Shown: piece by piece, positions 40,099 through 48,851 of the stretch
How the letters are laid out: each line of letters starts with the position of its first letter
Numbering within the stretch: position 1 is the first letter of the stretch
From: Mesoterricola sediminis
GTDB taxonomy: Bacteria; Acidobacteriota; Holophagae; Holophagales; Holophagaceae
Assembly (NCBI RefSeq): GCF_030295425.1
Contig: NZ_AP027081.1
Span: 4,199,001-4,263,000, forward strand
DNA length: 64,000 nucleotides
Direction of reading: 5' to 3'
Program-made: the position numbers and the translations under genes
The notes under the pieces: generated by a model
Database searches by the model: none
Told to the model about the DNA's origin: nothing
What the model saw: the letters and a program-made list of their open reading frames with translations, nothing else

Positions 40099-41634
40099 CT
40101 AGTGGCGGAAGTGGCGGGTGCCGGTGAAGAAGAGCCAGACGCCGAGGCGCTGGGCGGCCTCGATGACGTCCTTGTCGCGGAGGCTGCCGCCCGGCTCGAT
40201 GAAGGCGGTGACGCCGTGCTGGACGGCCACCTCGAGGCCATCGGCGAAGGGGAAGAAGGCGTCGGAGCCCAGGATGGCGCCCTTGGCCCGGTCCCCGGCC
40301 TTGCGGCAGGCGATCTCGACGGAATCCACGCGGCTCATCTGGCCCGCGCCGATGCCGACGGTGCCGCCGTCCCGCACGAGGACGATGGCGTTGGACTTGA
40401 CGGCCTTGGCGACGGTCTGGGCCAGGACCATGTCCTCCATGAGGGGCCGGGGGCCGCGGCCGGTGGCCTTGACCTGCCACTGCTCGACCGGGGTGAAGGC
40501 GTCGTCGGGACGCTGGACGAGGAAGCCGCCGCCGATGCTGCGCAGGTCGAGCCCGTGGGCCGACAGGGGCCAGGTGGCGGGGGTCTCCAGGATCCGCAGC
40601 TGCTTCTTGGCGGCGAAGATGGCCAGGGCCTCGGCGGAGAACCCGGGGGCCATGACGACCTCCCAGAAGCTCTGGACCATGGCCTGGGCGACCTCGACGC
40701 CCACGGGGCGGTTGAAGGCGACGATGCCCCCGAAGGAGGAGACCGGGTCCCCGGCCTGGGCCTTCAGGAAGGCCTCGAGGACGTGCGGGCCGCGGCCGAC
40801 CCCGCAGGGGTTGTTGTGCTTGACGATGACGCAGGAGGGGGCGGCGAACTGGAAGACCGTGCGGGCCGCGGCGTCCGCGTCCAGCAGGTTGTTGAAACTC
40901 AGTTCCTTGCCCTGGAGCTGCCGGCTGGCGGCGATCCCCTCCTCGGGGGCGCCGGGCCGGACGTAGAAGGCCGCGTGCTGGTGGGGGTTCTCGCCGTAGC
41001 GGAGCCCCTGCTTGGCCTCCAGGCCGATGCTGAAGCGCTCGGGCAGGGCCTCCGCGTCCAGGGCGATGGCCATCCAGGCGCTGATGGCGGCGTCGTAGGC
41101 CGCCGTGCGCTGGAAGGCGGCCAGGGCGCAGGCCTTCCGGTCCGCCAGGGACCAGGTGCCCTCGGCCAGCTTGGACAGGAACATTTCATACTGACCCGGG
41201 TCGGTCAGGACGGTCACGGCGGCGTGGTTCTTGGCGGCGGAGCGGATCATGCTGGGGCCGCCGATGTCGATCTGCTCGATGCACTCGGCCGGGGTGACCC
41301 CGGGCCGGGCCGCGGTGGCCTCGAAGGGGTAGAGGTTCACGACGACGAGGTCGATGGGCGGGATGTCGAGGCGCTCCGCGTCGGCCACGTGGGAGGCCTC
41401 CTCCCGGCGGTACAGGAGGCCGCCGTGGATGCGGGGGTGGAGGGTCTTGACCCGCCCGCCGAAGGCTTCCGGGGCGCCGGTGTAGTCCGCCACCTCCTGG
41501 ACCGGCAGCCCCGCCTCCAGAAGGGCCTTCAGCGTGCCTCCGGTGGCCAGCAGGTGCCAGCCCAGGCCATGCAGGCCTTCCGCCAGGGGCAGGAGCCCCG
41601 TCTTGTCGTACACCGAGAGCAGCGCCGTAGCCAT
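40099..41634 (-). CDS. purH: Bifunctional AICAR transformylase / IMP cyclohydrolase
   Basis: Catalyses the last two steps of de novo IMP synthesis using 10-formyl-THF. It has 511 residues, normal length. The N-terminal cyclohydrolase (MGS fold) has ATGGTLKAL and VKTLHPRIHGGLL; the transformylase has LRYGENPHQHAAFY, VIVKHNNPCGVG and SDAFFPFADG. ATG 41634 has GGGGA 7 nt upstream. It is the first gene of a purH-alaS operon, divergent from the 112-residue unknown gene. Confidence 0.97.
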   Translation of the reverse strand: MATALLSVYDKTGLLPLAEGLHGLGWHLLATGGTLKALLEAGLPVQEVADYTGAPEAFGGRVKTLHPRIHGGLLYRREEASHVADAERLDIPPIDLVVVNLYPFEATAARPGVTPAECIEQIDIGGPSMIRSAAKNHAAVTVLTDPGQYEMFLSKLAEGTWSLADRKACALAAFQRTAAYDAAISAWMAIALDAEALPERFSIGLEAKQGLRYGENPHQHAAFYVRPGAPEEGIAASRQLQGKELSFNNLLDADAAARTVFQFAAPSCVIVKHNNPCGVGRGPHVLEAFLKAQAGDPVSSFGGIVAFNRPVGVEVAQAMVQSFWEVVMAPGFSAEALAIFAAKKQLRILETPATWPLSAHGLDLRSIGGGFLVQRPDDAFTPVEQWQVKATGRGPRPLMEDMVLAQTVAKAVKSNAIVLVRDGGTVGIGAGQMSRVDSVEIACRKAGDRAKGAILGSDAFFPFADGLEVAVQHGVTAFIEPGGSLRDKDVIEAAQRLGVWLFFTGTRHFRH

Positions 41635-41722
41635 GTCAATCCCCGCAAAGATCCATTCTTTCATGGAGGGGCGGCCGGGAAAACCCTGGCGGTCCCCCGC
41701 CGGGGCCTTGAAGATATTCAGG

Positions 41723-41728
41723 GATAAT
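41723..41728 (+). promoter_or_regulatory. Candidate -10 box before the 112-residue gene
   Basis: GATAAT lies 34 nt before the ATG at 41763 in an AT-rich patch of the divergent purH intergenic region. No -35 box is clear. Confidence 0.3.
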
Positions 41729-41762
41729 GATTGAGCCGCCGAAGAGGTGGGAGGAGGCATCG

Positions 41763-42101
41763 ATGGACGTTCAGGTGGAGGTCCAGTTCACGGTCCAGCA
41801 CACCCTGGAGGAGCTGAAGGAGCATTTCGTGAAGCGGGCCCACATCCCCGCCTGGCGGGTCATGGACGCGGACACCCGGCCCCAGCTCTTCTTCGAGACC
41901 CGGATCGTGAGCTTCAACCTCTCCACCGAGGCGGAGCGCTTCGCCTGGTTCGTGTTCTCCATGGAGGCCTGCGGGGAGCTCCGCAAGCGGATCGAGATCC
42001 GGAACGTGGTCCCCTCGGGGGTCAACATCGATATCCCCGACCTGGACGAATTCCTGGCCTTCTGCCGCCACTGCCTGGTGGCCTCCCCCGCCGAAGCCTG
42101 A
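41763..42101 (+). CDS. Hypothetical protein (112 aa)
   Basis: I do not recognise a family. The protein (MDVQVEVQFTVQHTLEELKE) is acidic, soluble and without signal peptide or membrane segments; it looks like a small alpha/beta domain with a late Cys-His-Cys (FCRHC) near residue 104. A strong Shine-Dalgarno (GGAGGAGG) precedes ATG 41763, and codon usage matches neighbours, so it is a real gene. It lies 60 bp upstream of nuoG on the same strand, so the two may be co-transcribed; a link to complex I is speculation. Confidence 0.75.
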   Translation: MDVQVEVQFTVQHTLEELKEHFVKRAHIPAWRVMDADTRPQLFFETRIVSFNLSTEAERFAWFVFSMEACGELRKRIEIRNVVPSGVNIDIPDLDEFLAFCRHCLVASPAEA

Positions 42102-42161
42102 TCCCCCCTGGTCCAAAAAGCCCGGATGCCTCATGCTAAAGGCCGTGAAGCAGGAAGAACC

Positions 42162-43592
42162 ATGCCAACGCTGAAGATCAACGATGTCGAAGTGAAGGTG
42201 GAGCCCGGAACGCTCCTCCTGGACGCCTGCGCCCAGGCCGGGTTCCCGGTGCCGAGCTACTGCTACCATCCGACCCTCACCCCGGTGGCGACCTGCCGCA
42301 TGTGCGTGGTGGAGATCAAGGGCCAGCCCAAGCTGGCGACCAGCTGCACCACCCTGGCCGCGGACGGCCAGGAGGTGTTCACCGAGTCCCCGGCCGTCAA
42401 AGACGGGCGAGCGGGCGTCATGGAGTTCCTCCTCATCAACCACCCCCTGGACTGCCCCATCTGCGACCAGGCCGGGGAGTGCAAGCTCCAGGACTACAGC
42501 TACCAGTACGGCCAGGACGACAGCCGCATGGTGGAGCCCAAGCGGCGCTACCGCTACGAGGACCTGGGCGCCAAGATCGTCATCGACAAGAACCGGTGCA
42601 TCCACTGCACCCGCTGCGTGCGCTTCACCAAGGAGATCTCGGGCACCTACGAGCTCACGGTGGCCAACCGCGGCTCCAACCTCGAGGTGACCACGTACGC
42701 CGGCCGCAGCATGGACGAGAACCCCCTGGCCGGGAACGTCGTGGACCTGTGCCCCGTGGGGGCCCTCACGAGCCGGGACTTCCGCTTCAACAAGCGCGTC
42801 TGGTACCTCAAGCCCGTGCCCACCATCAACCGCCACAGCCCCATGGCCAACCCCATGTGGGCGGACGTGGACAAGAACCGGGTGTGGCGCTTCCGGCCCC
42901 GGCCCCAGGGCACCCAGGTCAGCACCCACTACATGTTCGACGAGGAGCGCCTGGCCTGGCACCGGTACGACCTCGACCCCGCCGTCCGCGTCGCCACCCC
43001 GGTGCTCCGGGGGGCCCCGGCCTCCGTCGAGGCCGTCGCGGCCGCGCTCCGCGAGGGCGCCACGGCCGTGGTGGGCCAGGGCACCTTCGGCTGCGATTCG
43101 GCCCAGCGCCTCGGCGACCTGGCCTCCGCCCCCGAGCTGCGCTACGGCAGCGGCGACCGGGTGGTCCAGATCCAGTTCCCCGCCCTCCAGCTCAGCAGCG
43201 ACGGGGTCCTGAACCGCCGGGGCTTCTCCGAGCGCGGCTACCGCTTCGGGCACCTGGACGAGCTCCTCGCCAAGGTGAAGGGCGGCGAGGTCCGGTCGGT
43301 GATCCTGCTCCACGACGAGGCCTTCTCCAGCCGGGCCGAGGCGGCGAAACTGCGGGAGATCGTCGAGGCCGCGCCCTTCAGCCTGGTCCTCGAGCCGATC
43401 CCCGGCGAGCTCAGCGGCCTCGCCACGGCGACCCTGCCGGTGACCACCTTCCTCGAGGAGGCCGACTTCGTCATCGACCACGAGGGCGTCCTCAAGCGCT
43501 ACCAGAAGGCCCTCCAGGCCCCCAAGGGCGTGAAGACCGTGGCCGCCTGGGCGAAGGAGCTGGCCGCGGCGACCCAAGCCGCGCATGCCTAG
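42162..43592 (+). CDS. nuoG: NADH-quinone oxidoreductase subunit G, short form
   Basis: Iron-sulfur subunit of the complex I peripheral arm. Cluster motifs: [2Fe-2S] Cys34, Cys45, Cys48 and Cys62; HPLDCPICDQAGEC (His94, Cys98, Cys101, Cys107); and CIHCTRC with CPVG (Cys146, 149, 152, 197). After the [4Fe-4S] domain the molybdopterin-like region is heavily shortened: the protein is only 476 residues, against roughly 700-900 for typical NuoG. No frameshift is visible; the end (VKTVAAWAKELAAATQ) looks natural. The gene is alone, ~30 kb from nuoABCD and ~16 kb from nuoLMN. The next gene overlaps by 8 bp. Confidence 0.92.
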   Translation: MPTLKINDVEVKVEPGTLLLDACAQAGFPVPSYCYHPTLTPVATCRMCVVEIKGQPKLATSCTTLAADGQEVFTESPAVKDGRAGVMEFLLINHPLDCPICDQAGECKLQDYSYQYGQDDSRMVEPKRRYRYEDLGAKIVIDKNRCIHCTRCVRFTKEISGTYELTVANRGSNLEVTTYAGRSMDENPLAGNVVDLCPVGALTSRDFRFNKRVWYLKPVPTINRHSPMANPMWADVDKNRVWRFRPRPQGTQVSTHYMFDEERLAWHRYDLDPAVRVATPVLRGAPASVEAVAAALREGATAVVGQGTFGCDSAQRLGDLASAPELRYGSGDRVVQIQFPALQLSSDGVLNRRGFSERGYRFGHLDELLAKVKGGEVRSVILLHDEAFSSRAEAAKLREIVEAAPFSLVLEPIPGELSGLATATLPVTTFLEEADFVIDHEGVLKRYQKALQAPKGVKTVAAWAKELAAATQAAHA

Positions 43593-43896
43593 TCCCCTCG
43601 TCCTGGTCTACGACGCCGAGGATGCCCGCTGCCGCCGCCTGGCGGACTGGGTCGCCCGGCGTGACCGGGAAGGCCTCGTGGTGCCCTTCCCCAGCCAGAA
43701 CGGCGAGGTGGCCCGGGTGGCCCCCGAGCTGGCCGGCCGGGTCGCGCCCGGGCTGCTCCTCGTCCTCGACACGGGCACCCGCCAGGTGGAGGCCGGCCCC
43801 CGGGTCATGGGCCCCATCCTGGCCCGCCTCCCCGGGTGGCGTGTCCTGGCCGCCCTCGGCCTGGCCGGGCTCGTCTTCCGGGTGGTCGCCCGATAG
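43585..43896 (+). CDS. Small DCC/DUF393-like protein, degenerate
   Basis: A 103-residue thioredoxin-like small protein. VLVYDAEDARCRRLADWVAR resembles the DUF393 (DCC family) start YDGxCxxC, but only the second cysteine (Cys16) remains. DTGTRQVEAGPRVMGPILAR and the C-terminal hydrophobic segment (AALGLAGLVFRVVAR) follow the family layout. The start overlaps nuoG by 8 bp, so translation is likely coupled. The redox role is doubtful without the CxxC pair. Confidence 0.65.
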   Translation: MPSPLVLVYDAEDARCRRLADWVARRDREGLVVPFPSQNGEVARVAPELAGRVAPGLLLVLDTGTRQVEAGPRVMGPILARLPGWRVLAALGLAGLVFRVVAR

Positions 43897-43995
43897 CGGG
43901 GCCGCCAGCACGGCGGGGCGGACCCGGGGGGTTCCCGCCCCCCTCCCAGGCCTCCCCGCGCATCCCCGGCCCAAAATCAGCTGGGACGGGGCGGA

Positions 43996-44646
43996 TCAGA
44001 ACGCGATTCCCACGCCGAAGGTCCACATGCGCTCGAATTCCTGCCCGGAGCCCTGGGCGCTGAGCAGGGACCCCAGGTCGGAGACGCTGGAGACCTTCAC
44101 GGGGCGGTCCTTGGTGATGGGCTGCTGGTAGCTGGCGGTGAGGTAGGGGTTCACGACGGGCAGGGGGAGGCTGTACCGGAGGGCCACCCGGAGCCACGGG
44201 CGGGCGATGTCCTTGTCCTGGCGGGCGCCGCCCACGTCCAGCTTGTAGGACTGGAAGCGCTCGATGGCGCCGATCTCCCCGGCCAGGCCGGTGAAGGGCA
44301 CCCAGAACTGGGCGTTCACGCCCAGGCCCAACCCCACCTGCTTGAGGCGGCTGTCGGCGGTCACGGCGCCGTTGGCGACGACGCCGTCGGCCTGCCAGCT
44401 GGCGAACTCGGCCCCCCACTCGAACTTGAGCACGGGCCCCACCCGGATGATGCGATGGCTGGCCGTCAGGATGAAGCCCCGGCCGGTGTCCAGGCGCTTC
44501 TGGCTGATGAGCTGGGAGGTGCCCTGGATCAGGGTATCGGGCAGGTTCTGGCCCTGGGGCATGGGCACTTCCAGCCGGACATCCCAGGCCTGGGCGGACA
44601 GGGGCAGGGCCAGGGCGGCCAGGGCGAGGGTGGGGCGCATGCGCAT
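43996..44646 (-). CDS. Putative outer-membrane beta-barrel protein
   Basis: A 216-residue secreted protein. A signal peptide (LALAALALPLSAQA) is followed by alternating strands with Gly and aromatic residues and a terminal Phe (WTFGVGIAF), as needed for barrel assembly by BamA. About eight strands could fit, similar to small OmpA/OmpW-like barrels. No family is recognised. ATG 44646 has GGAGG 5 nt upstream. It is divergent from the sigma-54 activator gene. Confidence 0.65.
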   Translation of the reverse strand: MRMRPTLALAALALPLSAQAWDVRLEVPMPQGQNLPDTLIQGTSQLISQKRLDTGRGFILTASHRIIRVGPVLKFEWGAEFASWQADGVVANGAVTADSRLKQVGLGLGVNAQFWVPFTGLAGEIGAIERFQSYKLDVGGARQDKDIARPWLRVALRYSLPLPVVNPYLTASYQQPITKDRPVKVSSVSDLGSLLSAQGSGQEFERMWTFGVGIAF

Positions 44647-44776
44647 GGGGACCTCCGGATCAGCCTCCAGGATGCCCCGGGGCGGCCTCCCGGAAAAGGA
44701 ATCCCGCCATGTGTCATGTTTTTGACTTGACCCTTGCAACGGAGGATCTAGCCTATTTACAACTACGAAACCCTTG

Positions 44777-46198
44777 ATGCCCTCCCTCCTCCGTCTGCAT
44801 TGGTCCACCCTCGGCGAGCCCACCCTTGGGCTCGAGCATCGCTGGGCCGGCGTATGGGATCTCACGGTGGATCGCAGCGGCCAACCCGCTGTCCCGCCGC
44901 GGGACACGGACCTCTGGGTGATCTCCGCCGGCGCCCCGGAACCGCCCCCGGCCCTCGTGCGGGCCGCCGCGGAAGTGGGGTCGCTGCCCATCCTCCTGGT
45001 GCTGGATCCGGCCGCCGCGCCCCTGCCGCCCGCCGTGCTCGCCCAGTGGAGCGCCCTGGGTTCAGTCCGGTGGGGCCTCCTCCAGGATGACCCGCCCCAG
45101 CCGGGGCTCCGGCCCGCCGTCCAGCCTTCGCCCAGTCTGTCCGTCACCCAGGCCCTGGCCCTGGGCCTGGTGGGCATCGGGCCCGCCATGCAGGACGTGC
45201 TCGGCAAGGCCCGCGCCGCCAGCGCCACCCGGGCCACGGTGCTGCTCCAGGGCGAGAGCGGCACGGGCAAGGAGATCATCGCCCGGGCCATCCACGCCAT
45301 GAGCGGCCAGGCCGACCAGCCCTTCGTGCCGGTCCACTGCGGCGCCATCCCCGACAACCTCATCGAATCGGAGCTCTTCGGCTTCACCAAGGGCGCCTTC
45401 ACCGACGCCCGCAAGGACGCCCCCGGCAAGTTCCGCGAGGCCTCGGGGGGCACCATCTTCCTGGACGAGGTGAGCACCATGCCCATGGGCGCCCAGGTGC
45501 GCCTGCTGCGGGTCCTCCAGGAGCGCGAGGTCCAGCCCCTGGGCGGCGGCGGCCCCGTCAAGGTGGACGTGCGCGTCATCGCCGCCACGAACCAGGATCT
45601 CTGGCAGCGGGTGCAGGAGGGCCATTTCCGGGAGGACCTCTTCTACCGCCTGGAAGTCGTGCCCATCACCCTGCCCCCCCTCCGGACGCGCCGGGAGGAG
45701 ATCCCCTTCCTCGCCCAGCACTTCCTCAATCGCAAGGCCCGGGAACACGGCCTCTACCCCAAGGCCCTGCACCCCAGCGTGGATTCGCTGCTGATGGCCC
45801 TGCCCTGGAACGGCAACGTGCGCCAGCTGGAGAACGCCATCGAGCGCGCCATCGTCCTGTCCGCGGCCCGGCCCGTGCTCACCCGGGAGGATTTCACCTT
45901 CCTCACGGAGCGTCTCCCCGAGGGGCCCCGCATCGTCCAGGAGCTGCCCCCGGTGGAGAGCTTCTCCCTGGCGGCCGCCGTTCCGTCCGTCCCCTCCCTG
46001 GACCTGCCCGCCGAAGGGGTGGATCTCAACCAGGTGGTCTCGGACATGGAGAAGAAGCTCATGCTCCAGAGCCTCCAGGTGACCCGGGGCAACAAGAAGC
46101 GCGCCGCCGAACTCCTGGGCCTGAAGCGGACCACCTTCCTCGAGAAGATGAAGCGCCTGGACCTGGAGGACCCCGCCCCCGAGGGCGCCGAGGGCTGA
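44777..46198 (+). CDS. Sigma-54-dependent transcriptional activator
   Basis: A 473-residue bacterial enhancer-binding protein. The N-terminal ~120 residues form a receiver-like domain with no visible phospho-Asp cluster. The AAA+ domain (~135-370) has GESGTGKE (Walker A), GTIFLDEV (Walker B) and the sigma-54 contact loop, here GAFTDA in place of GAFTGA. A Fis-type HTH closes the protein ([20 protein letters not shown]). It may be controlled by protein binding rather than phosphorylation. The ATG at 44777 is preceded directly by an in-frame TTG. Targets cannot be named; no -24/-12 promoter was found nearby. Confidence 0.9.
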   Translation: MPSLLRLHWSTLGEPTLGLEHRWAGVWDLTVDRSGQPAVPPRDTDLWVISAGAPEPPPALVRAAAEVGSLPILLVLDPAAAPLPPAVLAQWSALGSVRWGLLQDDPPQPGLRPAVQPSPSLSVTQALALGLVGIGPAMQDVLGKARAASATRATVLLQGESGTGKEIIARAIHAMSGQADQPFVPVHCGAIPDNLIESELFGFTKGAFTDARKDAPGKFREASGGTIFLDEVSTMPMGAQVRLLRVLQEREVQPLGGGGPVKVDVRVIAATNQDLWQRVQEGHFREDLFYRLEVVPITLPPLRTRREEIPFLAQHFLNRKAREHGLYPKALHPSVDSLLMALPWNGNVRQLENAIERAIVLSAARPVLTREDFTFLTERLPEGPRIVQELPPVESFSLAAAVPSVPSLDLPAEGVDLNQVVSDMEKKLMLQSLQVTRGNKKRAAELLGLKRTTFLEKMKRLDLEDPAPEGAEG

Positions 46199-46224
46199 GC
46201 CGGCCAGGCCCCCATGCCATCTGG

Positions 46225-46230
46225 TAGGCT
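46225..46230 (+). promoter_or_regulatory. TANNNT box 6 nt before prmA
   Basis: TAGGCT ends 6 nt before ATG 46237. GGAGG lies between but only 1 nt from the ATG, too close for normal use, so a leaderless start is possible. Confidence 0.3.
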
Positions 46231-46236
46231 GGAGGC

Positions 46237-47106
46237 ATGGCGAACGTACCCCTCCACACCCGATGGCTGCTCGTGGTTCCGGAGGCCGCGGAGGACTCCC
46301 TGGGCGACTGGCTCACCGAGCGCGGCGCGACCGCGACCTACCGCGAGGCCGACGGCGCCCGGACCTTCTATGCCTATTTCCCCCCGGGCCTGACGCCCCC
46401 CGATCCCGCCGGGCTCGCGGCCTTCCCCGGGGTCGCCCTGGCCCGGGAGGAGCGCTTCGAGGACGAGGACTGGCTGGCCAGGAGCCGCGAGGGCTTCGGA
46501 TCCCTCGAGGTGGGCCGGGGCTTCCACATCCAGCCCCTGTGGGCGCGCGGCGAGGCCCCCGGCGGCCGCACCCCGGTCGTCGTCAATCCCGGCCTGGCCT
46601 TCGGCACCGGCGGCCACGAGACCACCCGCCTCTGCATGGCCCTCCTGGAGGACCTGCGGGACGAGGGCCGCCTGCAGGACCCCGTCCTCGACATCGGCGC
46701 GGGCACCGGGATCCTCTCCCTCGCGGCGTGGCTCTGCGGCGCCCGGCGGATCACCGCCCTGGACAACGACCCGGACTGCGGCCCGGCCATGGAGGAGTTC
46801 ATCGAGCTGAACCAGGGCGTCCTGGGCGGGGCGCGGCCCTACGCGCACTTCGTGGGCCTCCTGGACGACCCCCGCGCCGACGGGCCCTGGTGCACGGTCC
46901 TCGCCAACATCCTCCTGGAGACCATCCAGATGCTGCTGCCCCGCATGGCCGACATCACCGCGCCCGGGGGCAGGCTGGTGGCCTCGGGCATCCTCGCCGA
47001 GCGCCAGGACGAGGCCCTCATCAGCCTGGTGGCCTACGGCTTCCGGCCTCTGCGGGTCGTCCAGGAAGGGGCCTGGATCGCCATCCTCGCGGAGCGGACG
47101 GCGTGA
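46237..47106 (+). CDS. prmA: Ribosomal protein L11 methyltransferase (PrmA-like)
   Basis: SAM-dependent methylase that trimethylates ribosomal protein L11. It has 289 residues with an N-terminal substrate-recognition domain (~1-90) and a Rossmann methyltransferase domain: NPGLAFGTGGHETTRLCM, VLDIGAGTGILSLAAWLCGA (motif I) and LANILLETI (the NPPY-equivalent ANIL motif). GGHETT replaces the usual GTHPTT. It is the first gene of prmA-murI-YiiX-like; murI overlaps its stop by 4 bp. Confidence 0.88.
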   Translation: MANVPLHTRWLLVVPEAAEDSLGDWLTERGATATYREADGARTFYAYFPPGLTPPDPAGLAAFPGVALAREERFEDEDWLARSREGFGSLEVGRGFHIQPLWARGEAPGGRTPVVVNPGLAFGTGGHETTRLCMALLEDLRDEGRLQDPVLDIGAGTGILSLAAWLCGARRITALDNDPDCGPAMEEFIELNQGVLGGARPYAHFVGLLDDPRADGPWCTVLANILLETIQMLLPRMADITAPGGRLVASGILAERQDEALISLVAYGFRPLRVVQEGAWIAILAERTA

Positions 47107-47906
47107 GCCGGGGCCCCGGCCGGGCGGAGCAGCCCATCGGCGTCTTCGACTCCGGCATCGGGGGCCTCACGGTGGTGCGCGCGCTGCGGCGCCTGCTCCC
47201 CGGGGAGCGCATCGTCTACCTCGGCGACACGGCCCGGGTGCCCTACGGCAACAAGTCCCACGCCACCATCGAGCGCTACGCCCTGCAGGCCGGCCAGATC
47301 CTGGGGCGGCACGACCCCAAGCTCATGGTCATCGCCTGCAACACGGCCTCCGCCCACGGCCTCGCGGCCCTGCAGGCGGCGGCCCCCTGCCCCGTCATCG
47401 GGGTCATCGAGCCCGGCGCCGAGGCGGCCGCCGCCGCGAAGGGCCCCGTGGGGATCATGGGGACGCTGGCCACGGTGCAGAGCGGCGCCTACGAGGACGC
47501 CATCCGGCGGCGGAACCCGGGCGCCCTCATCCACAGCCTCGCCTGCCCGCTCCTGGTGAGCTTCGCGGAGGAGGGCTGGCTGGACGATCCCATCACCGAC
47601 GCCATCTGCCGCCGGTACCTGAACCAGATCCCCTTCGAGGTGCGCACCATCGTCCTGGGCTGCACCCACTACCCGATCCTGATGCCGAGCCTGGCCCGCA
47701 CGCGGCCCGGAACCACGTGGCTGGACAGCGGCGAGCTCGCGGCCCAGGCGGTGGAGGACATCCTGCGGGGCTCCCTGGGCTTCCGCACGGGCAGCGCCCG
47801 CGGGGACCTGCGCATCCTCCTCACCGACGCGGGAACGCGGCTCCAGGAGATCGGCGCGCGCTTCCTGGGCGAGCCCCTCGAGACGGTGGAGCTGGTGGAG
47901 CTCTGA
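47103..47906 (+). CDS. murI: Glutamate racemase
   Basis: Supplies D-glutamate for peptidoglycan. It has 267 residues from a GTG start (GTGA overlap with prmA; GGAG 8 nt upstream). Catalytic cysteines are in VIACNTASAHG and VLGCTHYPIL; the N-terminal IGVFDSGIGGLTV and the DTARVPYGNKS segment are canonical. It is coupled to the downstream gene by a shared base (TGATG). Confidence 0.94.
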   Translation: MSRGPGRAEQPIGVFDSGIGGLTVVRALRRLLPGERIVYLGDTARVPYGNKSHATIERYALQAGQILGRHDPKLMVIACNTASAHGLAALQAAAPCPVIGVIEPGAEAAAAAKGPVGIMGTLATVQSGAYEDAIRRRNPGALIHSLACPLLVSFAEEGWLDDPITDAICRRYLNQIPFEVRTIVLGCTHYPILMPSLARTRPGTTWLDSGELAAQAVEDILRGSLGFRTGSARGDLRILLTDAGTRLQEIGARFLGEPLETVELVEL

Positions 47907-48664
47907 TGTTCCTCCACGACGCCCTCACCGAAGCGATGGTGGCGTACCTCACCGCCCAGGTCCCCGGCTACCAGCGGCGCATCCCCAACGACCTGGCCCT
48001 GCTCAAGGAGCGCCTGAGGCCGGGGGACGTGGTCCTCGTGGAAGGGGACACCCGCATCAGCCAGGTCATCAAGTACCTCACCCAGAGCAGCTGGAGCCAC
48101 GCGGCGATCTACGTGGGCGACGCCCTCCTGCGGTGGGGCGGCCCCCACGCGGAACGGGCCCTGGAGCGCTACGGCAGCGAGGCCGCCCACCTCATCGTCG
48201 AGAGCGACCTCAAGGAGGGGGTCGTCGTCGTCCCCCTCTCCAAGTACCTGGAGAGCAACCTGCGCATCTGCCGGCCCCAGGGCCTGCGCCCGGGGAGCCT
48301 GGACCGGGTGATGGCCGAGCTCTTCGACCACCTCGGCGTGCGCTACGACCAGCGCAACATCCTGGACCTGGCGCGCTACCTGCTGCCCTTCCACCTCCTG
48401 CCGCGGCGGTTCCGCCCCCGCAGCCTTTACCTGGGCAGCTCCACCAGCCGGGAGGTGATCTGCTCGGCCCTCATCGCCAAGGCCTTCTACCGGGCCGGCC
48501 TCGCGGTCCAGCCCCCGGTGGCCCGCACCGCCCGGGGCGGCTCCTTCGCCGTGCGCCACCCCAGCTACATCATGCCCCGGGATTTCGACCTCTCGGCCAG
48601 CTTCCAGATCCTCAAGATCCTGCCCCCCGCCCCGGCCTTCGCGGCGCCCGTGCCCTGGGACTAG
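47906..48664 (+). CDS. YiiX/YebB-like permuted NlpC/P60 protein
   Basis: A 252-residue predicted papain-like amidohydrolase of the YiiX type. SWSHAAIYVGD supplies the family's permuted catalytic His, and VICSALIAKAFYRAGL the Cys; YIMPRDFDLS closes the domain. RPGDVVLVEGDTRISQVIKY is the N-terminal family motif. Members cut amide bonds in lipids or peptidoglycan; the link to murI suggests a cell-wall role. No signal peptide is present, so it may be cytoplasmic or peripheral. Confidence 0.75.
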   Translation: MFLHDALTEAMVAYLTAQVPGYQRRIPNDLALLKERLRPGDVVLVEGDTRISQVIKYLTQSSWSHAAIYVGDALLRWGGPHAERALERYGSEAAHLIVESDLKEGVVVVPLSKYLESNLRICRPQGLRPGSLDRVMAELFDHLGVRYDQRNILDLARYLLPFHLLPRRFRPRSLYLGSSTSREVICSALIAKAFYRAGLAVQPPVARTARGGSFAVRHPSYIMPRDFDLSASFQILKILPPAPAFAAPVPWD

Positions 48665-48851
48665 CCCACCAGGAGGGTGGCCAAGCAATCGCCCGTGTCC
48701 CGGACGCTTTGCGGACGCTGCGCCAGGGTGTGTCCGTAATCTAGGATAGTAATGGCTAATACCCATCCGTGCCGGAGCATGGAGGAGCTGGAATAGTGAG
48801 TCTGTGCTGCAGTGCCTGATGGCGCCGCGCATTCGCAGCATCCTATTGGAG
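48665..48851. other. Intergenic stretch, nothing identified
   Basis: No coding frame, promoter or RNA gene was recognised. A weak CCACC-AGGAG-GGTGG hairpin (48666-48680) just after the YiiX-like stop may help termination. AT content is higher than the flanks, and the mobile island begins downstream. Confidence 0.4.
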
